A stretch of 64,000 nucleotides of DNA, taken from Triparma columacea (lineage: Eukaryota > Sar > Bolidophyceae > Parmales > Triparmaceae). The notes under the pieces are model-generated. The model was not told the DNA's origin. It worked only from the letters and a program-made list of their open reading frames with translations, and ran no database searches. This document shows, in pieces, positions 9,301 through 20,987 of the stretch. The translations under genes were made by a program, and so were the position numbers. The DNA is taken from contig BRYA01000098.1 of NCBI GenBank assembly GCA_030267965.1, positions 1 through 64,000 on the forward strand, given 5' to 3'. Positions within the stretch are counted from its first letter, which is position 1, and the number at the start of each line of letters is the position of its first letter.

Positions 9301-11404
9301 TATTTGCGGGCCAGGGAGAGGGAGGTGTAGAGGTTCATGGGGGTGAGGTGGTGGGCGATCTTGTAGTGCCCGTCGTTGTTGCGGAGGACGCGCCAGTGGG
9401 AGCGCGGGAACTCCCGGGCGATCTTAGGGAAGCGGATCTCGTCGAGCGGCTCGTAGTTGTAGCCGTTGTCGCCGTTGGAGACGACGAAGGGGGGAGGGTT
9501 GCGGTGCCTTTTGGGCTGCGAGGAGGGCCGCGTTAGTGGTATATAATATAGTCGTGCCGAAGTTGTTTTTTAACATTGTCTGCCCGAATGACCGATCCTC
9601 GTACTCATACTCAACCTTACCTTCTCCTCCTTCTCTTCCTCCCCTGTTTCCATCGGCACGACTTCCCCGTCGTCGTTTAGTATCTCGGGCAGAGTCATCA
9701 CCACATTCTCTGCCTTCCACCAAAACTCTGCAGTCGGGTCGCTCACCAGGAGCCTGATCATGGCGATGTGTGTTTCGGTTAAGAAAATTGGGATGGTCTC
9801 GTAGTCGAGGTGTTCCTTGCCGCTCTCCTTGGTGGTGGCGAGGCAGGCGGCGAAATCGTCGAGGTGAGCAGGGGAGACAGCGAGGGAGGTTCGGAACATG
9901 GTAAGGAAGTCGTAGATGGAGAGGACATCAGTCATGCAGGAGGGGGGGATGCCGGGGAGGCAGGTGCCGTCGGGGGGGGGGTTGGTGGGGGGGCAGGCCT
10001 TGCCCTGACGGACAAGCTCAAGATCCTCGATGGCCTTTCCCTGGAGTGGTGGGGTTGGGAGGGATGCGGGGACGAATTGGTTTCAGAAACGATATTGGCG
10101 CACACAACCATTCCCCCCTCCTTCTCCTCACCTTGCCCTCCTTCTCGTCGATAAGTTCCGTGAGTTTGCTCTCGATTTTCGATTTCGTGCTGTTGAGTTT
10201 GTCGATCTCCTTCTGCAGCCTCCTCCTCTCCAGCTCGTACGTCGGCCTCCTCTTCTTGCTCCCTATCCCCGCCCTTTTGGGGGGTGCCGCGGCCAGGTTG
10301 AAGTACCTGGCCACCTCCGCGCGACTGCGGAATTTCTTGTTCTTCTCAGAGAAGTAGTACATGTCGGAGGTGCCCTGGGTCTTGCCCTCCTTGCGGGCCT
10401 CGATGGTCACGTACCAGCCGTTGAGGAACGACTTCTCACCACCGCAGTCGACGAGGTAATCTCCCAACATCTCAAGGCCCTTGAGCTCCTGTGGGTTTGA
10501 GGGGAAGGGGGGGAGGGGGTAGGGCGGGGAGCAAAAGACGTTAGGGACAATGAAGGGTTTTGTTGCTGACAGCTTTAGCGACAGAGCTTGTCTTTACCAA
10601 GACTCGCTTGGCTCGCCACCTCCCTGGGCTCGCCGCCACATCCCTTGTCTCGCCACCTCTCTCACCTTCTCCTCCATGCTCTCCACGCTCCCCTGCGGCC
10701 CCCCCGGGGTTCTCGGTTTCTTCGTTTGATCCTGCGCCGGCGCCCCAGTCAGGGTGAGCTGCCTCTTCTTTGGCATTGCATCCTGCCTGGCCTGCTTCTC
10801 AATGGCCGACCACTTGTTCTCAAAGTAGGACCAACACTTCTTGGCGGACTGGAAGATGTGGTTGTTCCGGCCGCCACCGAAGTAGTTCATGGCGGCGGTG
10901 AGGACGGTCTTGACCTCGGATTTTATCTCAAGGGGGGAGGTGAACTTCTTCTCGTCCCACTTCTCGCCAATGGCGCGGAGGCAGTTGGACTGGGCGGGGA
11001 CCTATCGAGGAGAGGTTGTCAAGCGCGGGGAACGAGCGATAGGGGGGTTAGCTTTTGTGTATGCGTGCTTGTAGGTTTACTGGAGTAGTAGGAAATGATA
11101 CTTGGTCCCGCTCACGGATGATAAAGGAGGCCCACTCACCTGTCCATACTCTGGGTAACCTTCAAACCCCCTCTCATGGAAAGGAGCAGCCTGAGCGAGA
11201 AGGGAGAAGGCAAATCGAGTGTATAGATACATCGGTATGTGAGTAAATGCAGGTTCGCCAAACGTAGCCCGCCGAGAGTGGTGGAATTTGTTGGATTTGT
11301 TTTTGCCTCAATCTTAACTCGTTGTTACCCGCATTCGTCTCACTCACCTCGGGAAGCTTCCAAAGTCCAGCCAGAAGTTCTCCGGCTTTGTCATGGTCAA
11401 CCAT
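6311..11404 (-). CDS. BAZ2/TIP5-like chromatin-remodelling subunit (MBD-DDT-WHIM/WSD)
   Basis: Nine exons (11404-11348, 11190-11140, 11001-10666, 10488-10132, 10040-9621, 9515-9124, 9028-8584, 8497-7635, 7529-6311) join with consistent phases into about 1,379 residues. Residues about 165-212 are an MBD/TAM domain (LNGWYVTIEARKEG, then DMYYFSEKNKKFRSRAEVAR). A DDT domain lies near 307-370 (LSIYDFLTMF), a WHIM1-type helix set near 612-660 (SLNVVQRVALMRLLVEACYE), and a WSD-type motif near 920-950 (SLGRDRNHRTFWCL). An N-terminal stretch near 60-95 (NHIFQSAKKCWSYFENKW) weakly resembles the end of a bromodomain. The order MBD, DDT, WHIM is that of BAZ2A/TIP5, the accessory subunit that tethers ISWI ATPases to chromatin, so a nuclear remodelling role is inferred. 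No PHD finger is visible. The short first two exons are the least certain part. Confidence 0.8.
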
Positions 11405-11761
11405 GTCGCAAAGAAATGACTCTTTTTTTGGGCAGATTGGTTTGTTTTAGGAAAGTGGAAAAAACAAGAAAAGCAGGAGAAAAAGGCCAAAAAGCAGCAA
11501 ATAATAAGATCTACACACCCTTTGGATAATATCACAACGATATTAAGACAACAGGCCCCCGCAACCTCACACAGCCCTAACATATACTCGCCTCACCTCT
11601 GCCATCATTCTCATACCACGAAAGCCTTGATTGAGTGAGAGTGTACCCCCACCTCGCCTTCCTCCCGTGAGACCCCCTTCTTAATTTCCTCCCTCAACAA
11701 TTTTCACTCCACCCTACCACGAAATCGTATATAGAGCACGGGCACCCCCCACATAAGGCAA
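11405..11761. promoter_or_regulatory. Shared divergent promoter region, chromatin gene / AMPK gamma
   Basis: These 357 bp separate two start codons that point away from each other. No gene or clear TATA box was seen, apart from a TATATAG at 11728-11734 upstream of the plus-strand ATG. It must hold both promoters and 5' UTRs. Confidence 0.4.
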
Positions 11762-12900
11762 ATGGATACCAGAATTCCCAAGACCCCCTCTCTAACAATC
11801 CTCAACGAGAAGGAGGTAATCCGCAGGGCAGGCCGCTCAGCCATCCTGGACTTTCTAAAGTCAGCCAAGGTGTACGACGTTATCCGGAGCTCCGGTAAGG
11901 TTGTTGTGTTTGACATTAGAATCTCCGTCCAGCTCGCTTTCTACGCTTTGGTTGAGCATGACATGCAGGCTGCCCCCTTATGGGACGCCACCAACCGGGA
12001 GTTCGTGGGCCTCCTTACGGTCACCGACTTTATATCCATCCTTCAGCACTACTCTATGACGAACACCCCGATAACGGCGCTCTCTTCTCGCTCGATAGCG
12101 GAGGTCATGGCAGACAAGGAGGGGGTCAAGCTCAAGCATGGGGACTGCTTTGACGGGGCCGATGCGAATGCGAACCTGCTGCAGTGTTGCAGGCTGCTGA
12201 ATGGGAAGGGGAAGGACTTCCTCCCTGTCATCCTTCCTGGGGACGCAAGGTGAGCCCATGAGGGACAAATTAAGAGGGAGGGAGAGAAAGTGCACCGCCC
12301 CACGAACTAACATAANNNNNNNNNNNNNNNNNNNNNNNNNNNNNNNNNNNNNNNNNNNNNNNNNNNNNCCCCCCCCCCTCCCCCACCTTTAGAATCCTCG
12401 CCATCATCACGTACACCAGCATCCTCGAGTACCTCGTGACCAACTTCCGCGAGCAACGCCGGTTGTTTGACGACTCTATTTACGACCTCAACATCGGCAC
12501 TTACGAAAATATCCTCACCGTGGAACTTTCCACCCCCCTCTCTGAGGTCCTCCTCGCTATGGACCGTCGGAACCTCTCCGCTGTCCCAGTCGTCGACCAG
12601 TCTGGTGCTGTAGTCTCCCTCTACTCCCGCTCCGACATTACCTTTCTCGCCACCGCCGCTGACGCCGATCAGGCCGTGTCCAACATGTCCCTTCCCCTCC
12701 GCGATATACTCTCCCAGCAGCGGACTGACATTTCAACCCCCGACCTTCTCTTCACCTGCAGCCGTGACGGCACCCTTCAGAGCATATTTGAGTTCTTTGC
12801 GAGCGCAAAATTCAACAGGCTGGTTTGCGTGGACGAGGATGGTAGGTGCAACGGGATCATATCGGCGAGGGACCTTGTTAAGTACTTTTGCGACGAGTAG
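11762..12900 (+). CDS. AMPK/SNF1 kinase gamma subunit, four CBS domains (SNF4-like)
   Basis: Exons 11762-12249 and 12393-12900 (phase 2) give 331 residues, the usual length of an AMPK gamma subunit. Four CBS repeats are visible. CBS1 includes QLAFYALVEHDMQAAPLWD, and the spliced joint restores ILAIITYTSILEYL at the end of CBS2. CBS3 includes NLSAVPVVDQSGAVVSLYSR, and CBS4 ends with NGIISARDLVKYF. The protein binds AMP/ADP/ATP in the trimeric energy-sensing kinase; alpha and beta subunits are not in this window. The two CBS pairs are coded by separate exons. The intron holds a 53-N gap, so its true length is unknown, but both splice sites (AAG|GTGAG, CTTTAG) flank the gap intact. Confidence 0.9.
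12316..12368. other. Assembly gap (53 N)
   Basis: A run of N inside the AMPK gamma intron. It is followed by a C-rich tract that serves as the polypyrimidine stretch of the acceptor. The coding sequence is not affected. Confidence 0.98.
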
Positions 12901-13137
12901 CTGGTGGACGTCGGGGGAGGTTCGGGGGAGAGGGGAGGGGAAGGGAGGGAGGGAAGGAAATTTTAAGTGTAATATCAAGTAGCACCCGAGGGAAAAAACC
13001 TCGCAGAACTCGCAAAAGGGGTTACAATACAAATCATTGGACACTTCATTACAAACAATAGAAGGGAGGCGGCGGAAAATTTGACCATCCCAACCCCCCC
13101 CCAACCCCCAACCCCAACTCCGACTCCAACAATCCCC

Positions 13138-13602
13138 TTACTCGTGCATCATCATATCCACGTACTCGCTGTAGTTAATAAGCCCGTTTACATCAGGCTC
13201 CAGCTGGCTCACAAGTTCCTGCGCCTGCTCCTCCGTCAACTTTTCGGTTCCGTAGGTTGTCAGGCTCTTGATCAGCTGGTCCACCTTGATGTGCCCTCCC
13301 GGGGCGTCACTCTCGAAAATCTTGAAGGCATTCTTTACCTGGTCCGACGTGTAGGTTGCATTGACCTTTCTGCTCATGACTGCGACGAACTCTTCAAAGT
13401 CAATCTCGCCGTTGCTGTCTTGGTCAATCTCATTGATCATCAGGTCGATCTCCTCGGGGGTAGCGTCGATTCCAAGGGTATCCATGAGCTCACCGAGTTC
13501 CTCCTTGTTTATGGTGCCGCCGCCGTCGCGGTCGACAAGGTTGAAGATCTCACGAAACTCTGCGAGCTCCTCCTGGGAGAGGTTATGGGCCGGGAGAGAC
13601 AT
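13138..13602 (-). CDS. Calmodulin-like EF-hand protein (154 aa)
   Basis: A single exon encodes a four-EF-hand protein with the calmodulin/troponin-C layout and a short N-terminal leader (MSLPAHNLSQEELAEFREIF). EF1 (DRDGGGTINKEE) and EF2 (DQDSNGEIDFEE) have canonical calcium loops. EF3 (ESDAPGGHIKVD) has an inserted residue and lost ligands, and EF4 (EPDVNGLINYSE) lacks the first Asp, so only the N-terminal lobe should bind calcium well. The ATG at 13602 gives the family's usual length; the frame stays open upstream, but that part has no EF-hand character. It converges on the AMPK gamma gene with 237 bp between stop codons. Confidence 0.88.
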   Translation of the reverse strand: MSLPAHNLSQEELAEFREIFNLVDRDGGGTINKEELGELMDTLGIDATPEEIDLMINEIDQDSNGEIDFEEFVAVMSRKVNATYTSDQVKNAFKIFESDAPGGHIKVDQLIKSLTTYGTEKLTEEQAQELVSQLEPDVNGLINYSEYVDMMMHE

Positions 13603-14150
13603 TGGGGAGGATTCCAACAAAAAAGGCGAGAAGTGTGTCTGAGGGATGGTATAGGGAATGGCGAGATGGCATAGTATCACAAAAACACGACGAGGGGGTT
13701 GGGAAGGGTTGGAGAGGGCGGTTAGTATGGGTTTCTTGTCCACACAAAATTTGAGACCAAGGACGTATGGAGAGGCGAGAGCATGAGCCGAGCTGGATTT
13801 GGATAGTTTCCAGCTGCGAGACACAAAAGAAGCGTGATCAAAATCTGGATTGGCACTTACAGGGCTCAATAACAACTTTTCTCACTTTCCTCTGGGAATT
13901 CCTAAAAAGCAAAGCCTTTTATCCTCACCAAAAGGAACATCCATTCACGGTCTTTACAGCTCAGGACAATGAACCCCTCTCCGCTTCAGAGAGATGGCCC
14001 AAGATTTAACTGCGTCTTAAATATTTTGACTGGCGCAACTTTCAAACAAAAAAATTGCAAAATTTTGTCGTTTAAGTGTATATACCATCCTTTCTTTGCA
14101 AAAAACACCCGTCTTTAACACCCTCCCATCCCCCCCTTTACCCCCTGCCT
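13603..14150. other. Intergenic, EF-hand upstream region
   Basis: Nothing with coding character is seen. It must contain the 5' flank of the EF-hand gene and the 3' flank of the coiled-coil gene, which are transcribed in the same direction. Confidence 0.4.
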
Positions 14151-15897
14151 CTACTCGTCATCGTCAACGCCTGGGCGCGAGAAACCTGGGAGGTTACTAC
14201 TGTATTTGAACATGTCGGACTGCTTCATCTTCCTCTTCACGAACATTTTGTTCTGTTACGAGCGAAGGGAATTGCAAAATGTTTTGAGTTAGAGTTGGCG
14301 GCTGATTTTCATGGTCGAATTTTGATTTTTCTCTCTCTCACCTGGATATCCCTGATGATGTTGGGGTCCGACTGAAGTTTGAGGAGCATCCTCTTATTCA
14401 TTATCCTCTCTGTTTCTCCCATTTCGATCTTCGTCACCTTTCTTGCGTTCTCGTACCGCTGCTGCATGAGCTCCAGCGCGTACTTCTTCCCCTTCAGCCT
14501 CTCCTCCTGGGCCCTCTCGTACTTTCCGGCAGCGTATGCCTCGCCGGCCTTTCTGATGGCGTTGTTGCGAATTGCATCCTGCGCGATGTACTTGTCCTCA
14601 TCCCTCTTCCTGGCTTCCGCCATTTTGAGGTTCTCCTTCTGGAGAAACAGCGCCGTGTCCTTGACCTTTCTTTTGTCGTCCTCCTCCCTCTTTATTTTTG
14701 CTGCATCGTGTGCAGCCGCCTCCCTCAATATCTTCCTCTCCATTTTCAACTCAGCCTCCCTCTGCTCCTTTCCTGCCCCCGACTCCTGCCACTTAGTCGA
14801 ATACTCTTCGTACTTTGCGACGCGGGCCTCGAAGGCCTTCTTCCTATCCTGTTCCTGCTTGAGCATCATCGCCTTCATCTGGAGCATGAGCCTGTGGTCC
14901 TCTGCCTTCTCCTCTCTCTCCTCCTTCTCCCTCTTACCGAACTGCGACTTGACGGCAGCCATATTCTCGACGTTCCTTCCGTGCTGTTCTTTCATCCTGT
15001 CAATCCTCTCCTGCTCCTGCCGGGCGAGCTCCCTCTTGCAAACAGCAATTTCATGCGCGGCGGCCTTATCCTCGGCATCCCTGATTTTCTTCCTCTTCAA
15101 GGCGTTCAGGCGGCACTGCTCGTCTCTGATGGCCTTCTCCTGCTTCATCTTGCCGTGGCCCATGGAGCTGGCAATCATTTGCTCGTAGTTCCACTGCTCC
15201 ATGATGCTCTTCTGCTCTCGCACGAACTTATCCTCGATGGCCTTTTCTTTCTTCGCTTCCTCCTCTTTTTCCTTCATCTGCTTGTCCAACGTTCTCCGCA
15301 CGCTCATCTTAATCTCATGCAGGCGAATCTTGTCAGCGATGGCCTCCTTGTCGGCCTCGATCGCCTCGTAGGTGTCCATGATGACCCAGTCGTTCTTCAG
15401 CGAAGCAGGGGCGTGGAGCTTTGCATCCGAGTTCGCCACCTTCTTCTTGGGCTTCTTGGAGAGACTGGCGTAGCCTGAAGCACGGATGTAGCCTTCTTTG
15501 GCGTTCTTGCACCTTCCGTCGATGCGGGCTGCAAGAGGAAGGGGGAGGATGAGCAATTTTTATGGGGTTACTGGCGAGATTAGGCCAAGATCAAGCAAGT
15601 AAGGATGTCAATGTCCAGCCACCCCGAAGAAACTGTTAACTTCCCCACAGAAAAGGGAGGGAAAGGGGAAGCCAAAGGAACATCGACAGCAGCAACCCAA
15701 TGATAACGAGCATACTCACCTAAGTCGTCCCTCGTTACGTTCGTACCACTGACAGTGACCATAACATCATCGACAATTCCCCGAAGCTGATCGTTCAGTC
15801 CCTTGTTATTATCCACATTGTGCTTATCGACCATCTTCTTCTTCAGCACCCCGACGAGCTTCTTACGTCTGGCTTTAACAACATCGGCGCTTGGCAT
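14151..15897 (-). CDS. Trichohyalin/plectin-like coiled-coil protein, probably ciliary
   Basis: Exons 15897-15720, 15528-14342 and 14252-14151 (phases 1 and 0) give about 488 residues. After a basic N-terminal segment (MPSADVVKARRKK), residues about 150-440 are almost continuous charged helix rich in K, E, R, M and Q (RTLDKQMKEKEEEAKKEKA). This is the composition and length seen in trichohyalin-plectin-homology proteins of axonemes such as the CFAP45, CFAP53 and MNS1 types. The last exon ends in an acidic tail (GVDDDE). Assignment to one named family is not possible by eye. The gene lies head to head with the conserved gene at 16161 across 263 bp, which suggests co-expression. Confidence 0.65.
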
Positions 15898-16160
15898 CTT
15901 TCGCAATGGTTTTGGGGCAAACCTGCTTGGGATTATTTTCTCTGTTGAGGAGCTGTTGGGATGGAACACAACGAGGACACTTCAGGTTCCTGTGATCTTA
16001 CGTTTTCTCCATTGTGAAGGCACTTCTCGACCACCAACCCCTTTTTATTAAGCCTCCATCACCCGCGTACGTCTGTCTAGCCTCCCTGACACATTCACCT
16101 TAACTCCCCCCCCTCGGGCCCATCGACTCCCAGCAGCAAACCAGGCCTGCTTGAGGAAAT
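15898..16160. promoter_or_regulatory. Shared divergent promoter, coiled-coil gene / 16161 gene
   Basis: 263 bp lie between divergent ATGs. No TATA box is obvious. Both 5' UTRs and promoters must fit here. Confidence 0.4.
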
Positions 16161-18732
16161 ATGAGCCTCCATGGGGACGGGGTGAACGACTCCCTCTTTC
16201 ACCACATATGGCAGAAGGACGAGCTCAATTTTGGCCCAACTGTGAACATTCCAGACACAATTATTTACAAGTTCGGGCAGCCCGTCCAGTGGTACTTTTC
16301 TGGGATGGACGGCAAGGTTAAGAGGAAGCACAAGCAGAACTTGGTCAATGTTAGGATCGAGGAGGCCATGACAAAGAAGGTCATCGGGAGCGATATTGTG
16401 GCCTATTACATTGCAACTGAGGTTGATGATGAGACAGGTTCCACCTCAACTAGTATCGAGTACCTGGACCGCAAGGGCCTCCACGACTTCCTGTACAACA
16501 GATGGAAGGAGAACAGTGGGATCCTCCAGCGGTTCATTGAGCCCAAAGGCACGCAGAACGTCATGGTCAGGGCCATATGGTCCCCCAAGGTGTGCCTCTT
16601 GGAGAGGAGGGTCAACAACAGGCAGCTCCACGACAAGCGTTTCGGGCTCTACGAGAGGGCCATAACGTACGAAGGCCCGGAGTTCCATAGTTCGGCCGCG
16701 CCACTGAGGGGGAACGTTCTCCCGAGCCAGGTGCAGAGGATATGTGAGAACATTGTCACCCACGTTGGGGAGGTGAGCTTCCAGAAGCACAGGATTAAGA
16801 GGATGGTGGCGAACTTTAAGGTGGACGCGAAGGATAGGGTGTGGCTGCTTTGGTCGTCGTCCATCCGACTCGACGACGAGCCCTTCTCCGGTGGGCCGGG
16901 GACACCCGGGCTCACTGCCCCCTTAAACATTGATTCTATTGTGAAGCTCCCCGCCACCATCAAGCTGTCCCACTTCGCCTCCCACGGCAGCCACAACGAG
17001 GAGCACGCCCCGGTCCCCTTCGTCGACTGCGTGAGCTGCGGCAAGAAGCTCCCCTCCGACCAGTACCACCCCGTCCCATACAAAACGATAATCGCTCACT
17101 TTGAGCAGGTCATAAACCTCCTTACCGTCGATATGACGTACCAGTCGGCGAGCGGGACGCTCGAGTGGCCCCCGGACCCTGCGATAATAACAGCCGCCGG
17201 AGGCGTGGGTTTCGGTGGTGTAAAGCTAGACCCGTCAACCAACAGGGACAATATTTGTCTCGAGGACGTTACCATCCCCCCCGTCGTCCGGCAGCTCCAC
17301 ACGAAGCTCACGGCGGGGGCGTACAGGAGGTACAGGAAGGACCCGCTCTTCCTTTACAAGACCGCCATGTGCTGCGAGTCCTGCTTCCTCGTTTACGCGG
17401 AGATGGCCTCGGCAAGCTTCCAGATCGCCCCCCCGAGGAAGGCGCCTGAGGGCGGGACGGGGGGAGGGTCGCAGAGTAGATACAGCGAAAGTAGGAGGGG
17501 CCGGTCAAGCGATGACAAGTGGCTCCCCGTTGATAGCAGAGTTACGGGTGGGGGGGGGAGCAGGTACAGCGCAGCTAGGGGGGGCATGGGACAGTCGGGA
17601 ACCATGAACCAGAGCAGTGGGAGGTGAGTAAGGCCTCGCGGAGCGAACGTCTTGGAAGGGAGTTTGTGCACTTTAGGGCTTGGGGATACACAAGAACAAG
17701 TTAGGAGCCCTGTAGCTAAAACCCCCTCCCCTCCTCTTCCTTTCCCTTCCCTTTCGCAGCTTCGTGGCCCAGCAGCCGCCTAACTTTCCCGACGCTATTC
17801 GTTCCGTATCCAACCCCCACATGTCCGCCCCCGTCGCCTCCGGTACCGGTGCCGTATTGGAGCGCACAGCCCCCGTAATGACTGAGGAGATAATCCAGAA
17901 GAGGGAAGACGCGTTCTTCAAGGAGATGCTAAACAGGGAGAAGCCGAGGGGGGGGCACCCGCTCACGCATCTGATCACGGCGCAGAGCAAACTCGACAGC
18001 CTGACGCTGGGAGCACCGGACTTGGGGGAGGGGAAGAAGAAGAAGAAGAAGAGGGAAGATATCAACCCTTACTCACAGCCCCAGAAATTCGTGGAGGTCG
18101 TTAAGGGTGGTAGGAGGAGGGTTGGTAAGACCGGGGGTAAGAAGAGCAAGAAGATGTTAGGCGGTGACGTCCAGGTTGGCGAGGGTAGCCTTGAGGATAG
18201 CCGCGGCGGTGTATCCGCACCAGGAATGACGGCAAGCGCACAGAGGCATAGGGACTTCCTACTACACACTTTGGCGGACATACAGGACCAACTAGCCGCA
18301 CCCACGGCCCTGAAGACCTTGGTGGAGGAGCAGGGTGCCGCTGAGAATAGGAACGATGCTTACATGAGGGGTGGTGGTCGTGAGGAGGACGCTGTCCCCG
18401 TTGACGCCGGCGTGGGGGCGGCGGGTCTTTTTAAGGGGAGCGTTAAGATCGGGACGAGGCTGGTAAGCGTTACGAGCTACGCGCACCACGCGTGGGAGGG
18501 GGGACCGTACCAGATCAGCTTTGAGATTGGGTACGGGGCAACGGGGGAGAGCTGGAGGATCAGCGTTACGGAGGAGGACCTTAATATTGAGGAGGGGGCC
18601 AGCTTGAGGGACGTGCCGATGGGTAAGCTTAAGGAGCTTAGCAGGAAGGTTGTCGACCAGATGCAGTGGGTGGGGGAGGAGGGAGGGAAGGGTGAGAACG
18701 GACTTGGGATCGTTTTCCTCGCACTCAATTGA
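16161..18732 (+). CDS. Conserved protein of unknown function with CxxC/CCxxC motifs (811 aa)
   Basis: Exons 16161-17623 and 17760-18732 (phase 2, AG|GTGAGT and CGCAG) give 811 residues. The first 480 are folded and globular-looking, with RMVANFKVDAKDRVWLLWSS near 215-235, then CVSCGK near 290 and CCESCFLVY near 403. These paired cysteines could bind zinc. The C-terminal half is low-complexity: Gly/Arg/Ser-rich around the exon joint, then Lys-rich (GKKKKKKRED), ending in a compact acidic segment. I recognise the N-terminal pattern as shared among protists but cannot name the family. The only hint of function is the divergent pairing with a probable axonemal coiled-coil gene. Confidence 0.7.
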
Positions 18733-18963
18733 TGAGGGCGGGGGCGGGGGGGGGGATGCCCAGGGGTAGGGGCATATTGTATTGAGAAGACGACGACAGG
18801 AAGCCGAAGAGCTTAAGCTTTTGATGTAAAAAATGATGCAATGTCATTATACTATCCCGCACATTTCGTTTTGTTTCGCTTCTCGTCTCCTTTCGTTCAT
18901 TGTCTGCCTTTTTGTTATATCTCTGTACACCTTTGCCCGCTACGTCTAAAATCATGAATGTCC

Positions 18964-19956
18964 TCACGTTCCGGTATCACAATATTCCGGAATCACGTAT
19001 TCCCTATCAAGTATAATCCTCGTCCTCATGTCCGTGATCCACTCTCCTCCTCCCCTCCCCGTCGTGTGTAGAACCGGTTCGTCCCCCTCCTCTTCCTCGA
19101 TCCCCCCTACCCATGGTGGTAGGTATGCTTTCCCTTTGAATGTGAATGTGTTCCTTAAGAAACCTTCATCCCATATATTCCCGAACCTCTTCCCCTCAAA
19201 AACGACTCTCCCTCTTTCCTCCTTCCTCCCCCAATATCTTTCAAAGACTCTTCTAACATCTTCGTTCGTAGTTTTACCCTCCCCCTTAATCTTACAATGA
19301 TACCCAGCGAGGCATAATAAACTTATAAATACCCCCGACATCACCGCCGCCCCACCAGCCCAACTTGCACCGTAGCTGGAACCGTTATACGCTCTTCTTA
19401 TAACCTCACCCCACATAACCCTTACACCATTCCCAGCCGCAACAACGGTGAGTATTAAAAATACCATAAACTCGTTATAATTACCACCCCCGACACACCC
19501 ACCTACCCAAGGACAGTGGTGGTCGAATGTTAAAACACAGCAGTTACACGTGGAACAATGCTTAGAACGCGGGGGCCTGAACTGATTACACGTACCGCAG
19601 TATTTATACGTATACGGGTTCGGGAAGGTAGTATCTTGTCGAAGGTTTGAAGGATGAGGTAGAAGGGTAGGTTTTAGGGCGCGGTATTTGTTCGTTGTTA
19701 CATGGCCGCATAAGTAACCTGGGTTTTTTAACGAGGTTAACCAGAATGCTACATACGCTCCTAACGTTACTATTATCTGAAAAATGGGTAGAGGGGCGGT
19801 GCTGTGGGCTTTGGAGTTGGAGGTGGAGGAGGATATGGAGGATGGGTATATGTGGAATACGTGTATGTATAAATATAGTGGTATTGCGATTATCGTGAAG
19901 ATGTATGAGTACTTTGGGGTGGATCGTGGGCCTACCAATAGGGTAGGGATTACGAG
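18964..19956 (-). CDS. DHHC-type protein S-palmitoyltransferase (main exon)
   Basis: This exon starts after a CTCTTCCAG acceptor and encodes the catalytic part of a DHHC acyltransferase. Two membrane helices (about [17 protein letters not shown] and [16 protein letters not shown]) precede the Cys-rich domain ([19 protein letters not shown]), which ends in the catalytic [13 protein letters not shown]. Two more helices follow, then a TTNED motif matching the family's TTxE. The enzyme transfers palmitate to cysteines of membrane proteins at the cytosolic face of the Golgi or plasma membrane. The exon's first codons have no ATG, so at least one upstream exon is needed; a candidate lies at 20222-20987. 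Codons such as ATA, GTA and CTA are frequent here, unlike in the GC-rich neighbours. Confidence 0.85.
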   Translation of the reverse strand, partial: LVIPTLLVGPRSTPKYSYIFTIIAIPLYLYIHVFHIYPSSISSSTSNSKAHSTAPLPIFQIIVTLGAYVAFWLTSLKNPGYLCGHVTTNKYRALKPTLLPHPSNLRQDTTFPNPYTYKYCGTCNQFRPPRSKHCSTCNCCVLTFDHHCPWVGGCVGGGNYNEFMVFLILTVVAAGNGVRVMWGEVIRRAYNGSSYGASWAGGAAVMSGVFISLLCLAGYHCKIKGEGKTTNEDVRRVFERYWGRKEERGRVVFEGKRFGNIWDEGFLRNTFTFKGKAYLPPWVGGIEEEEGDEPVLHTTGRGGGEWITDMRTRIILDREYVIPEYCDTGT

Positions 19957-20221
19957 CTGGAAGAGGGGGGTAGGGGTAGGGGGGACTTGGGGGAGGGGGG
20001 GGGGAGAGGAGAATTTAAGAAAGGGAAATTAGGAACGAAGAGAGGGAGCGGAAGAGAGGGGTGTGAGGCAGGTAGGATGGGGTTGATGTTAGGGATTAGG
20101 TTTCCATATATGGATGATTTGATTGGCGTGGGTGATATTGTTTTGTCCTTTGTCTTTTTGTCGTTGTCTACCTTTAGTCCTTAACCTTTGCCCTTCACCC
20201 TTAAGTCTCTCTCTTACTTAC

Positions 20222-20987
20222 CTTTCTCTCTCCTCCTCCCAACTTCCTCATCCTCTCCCTCATCCTCCCCCTCTTCTTCCATCTCAATCGCTCCATACCC
20301 TCCCTTCTTCTTCCTTCTCCTAATATCTCCATCTCTCCCCTCTCTCCTTCTTCCTTTGCACGGGTTATAGAATGTCACCACATTAGCACCTCTTAATGGG
20401 AACTCCTCAGATAGTTGGTATTGGTAGATTCTCTTAAGTAGACGTGAGGATGGGTCTCCTGATAATACAGCCCAACCTCCTCTACCTCCTATGTGCATCA
20501 TTCCCCATCTTACTTTGGTGGATGAGGTGGATGAAGATGAGGATGAGGTGGAAGTGGGGTTTGAGGTGGGTGGTGGAGCACCCCAGCGTAAGCATATGCA
20601 GGTTAGGATACAGCGTGATGTTATTCTAGCTACAACCTTTGGTATGTCATTGATGTGTGTTGTTGTTTGTGTGTATGTGTTTGTATGTGTATTTGTAGCC
20701 GTATGTGTAGTTGTAGGCATAGTTGTATCCATTTGTGTTGATATTTGTGGAACAGTATCGTATAATTGGAGTTCTTTTATGCTTTTACATCTATTTATAC
20801 ATCTATCTATACAACCACCATTCACACAACCACTATTCATTGTACATCTATCACTCATATTAATACAGCAGCCATTAGTTTGGGCATTAGTTTGATCATG
20901 AACATCATGATGGTCTATTAAAGGATCAAAGATATACTTTGCATACTCGAACAATGACACTTCTAATGACATATATGTACACAACAC
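20222..20987 (-). CDS. Putative 5' exon of the DHHC gene, or separate hypothetical gene
   Basis: The frame opens with an ATG at 20987 and reaches a strong donor (AAAG|GTAAGTAAG) at 20222/20221. The encoded segment has Cys-, Thr- and Ser-rich low-complexity parts, then a more protein-like stretch (LLKRIYQYQLSEEFPLRGAN) and an acidic end. It lies directly upstream of the DHHC exon on the same strand. A further small exon near 20175-20090 (frame with SIYGNLIPNINPIL) could connect them, but no clean donor for it was found. Its membership of the DHHC gene is inference. Confidence 0.35.
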
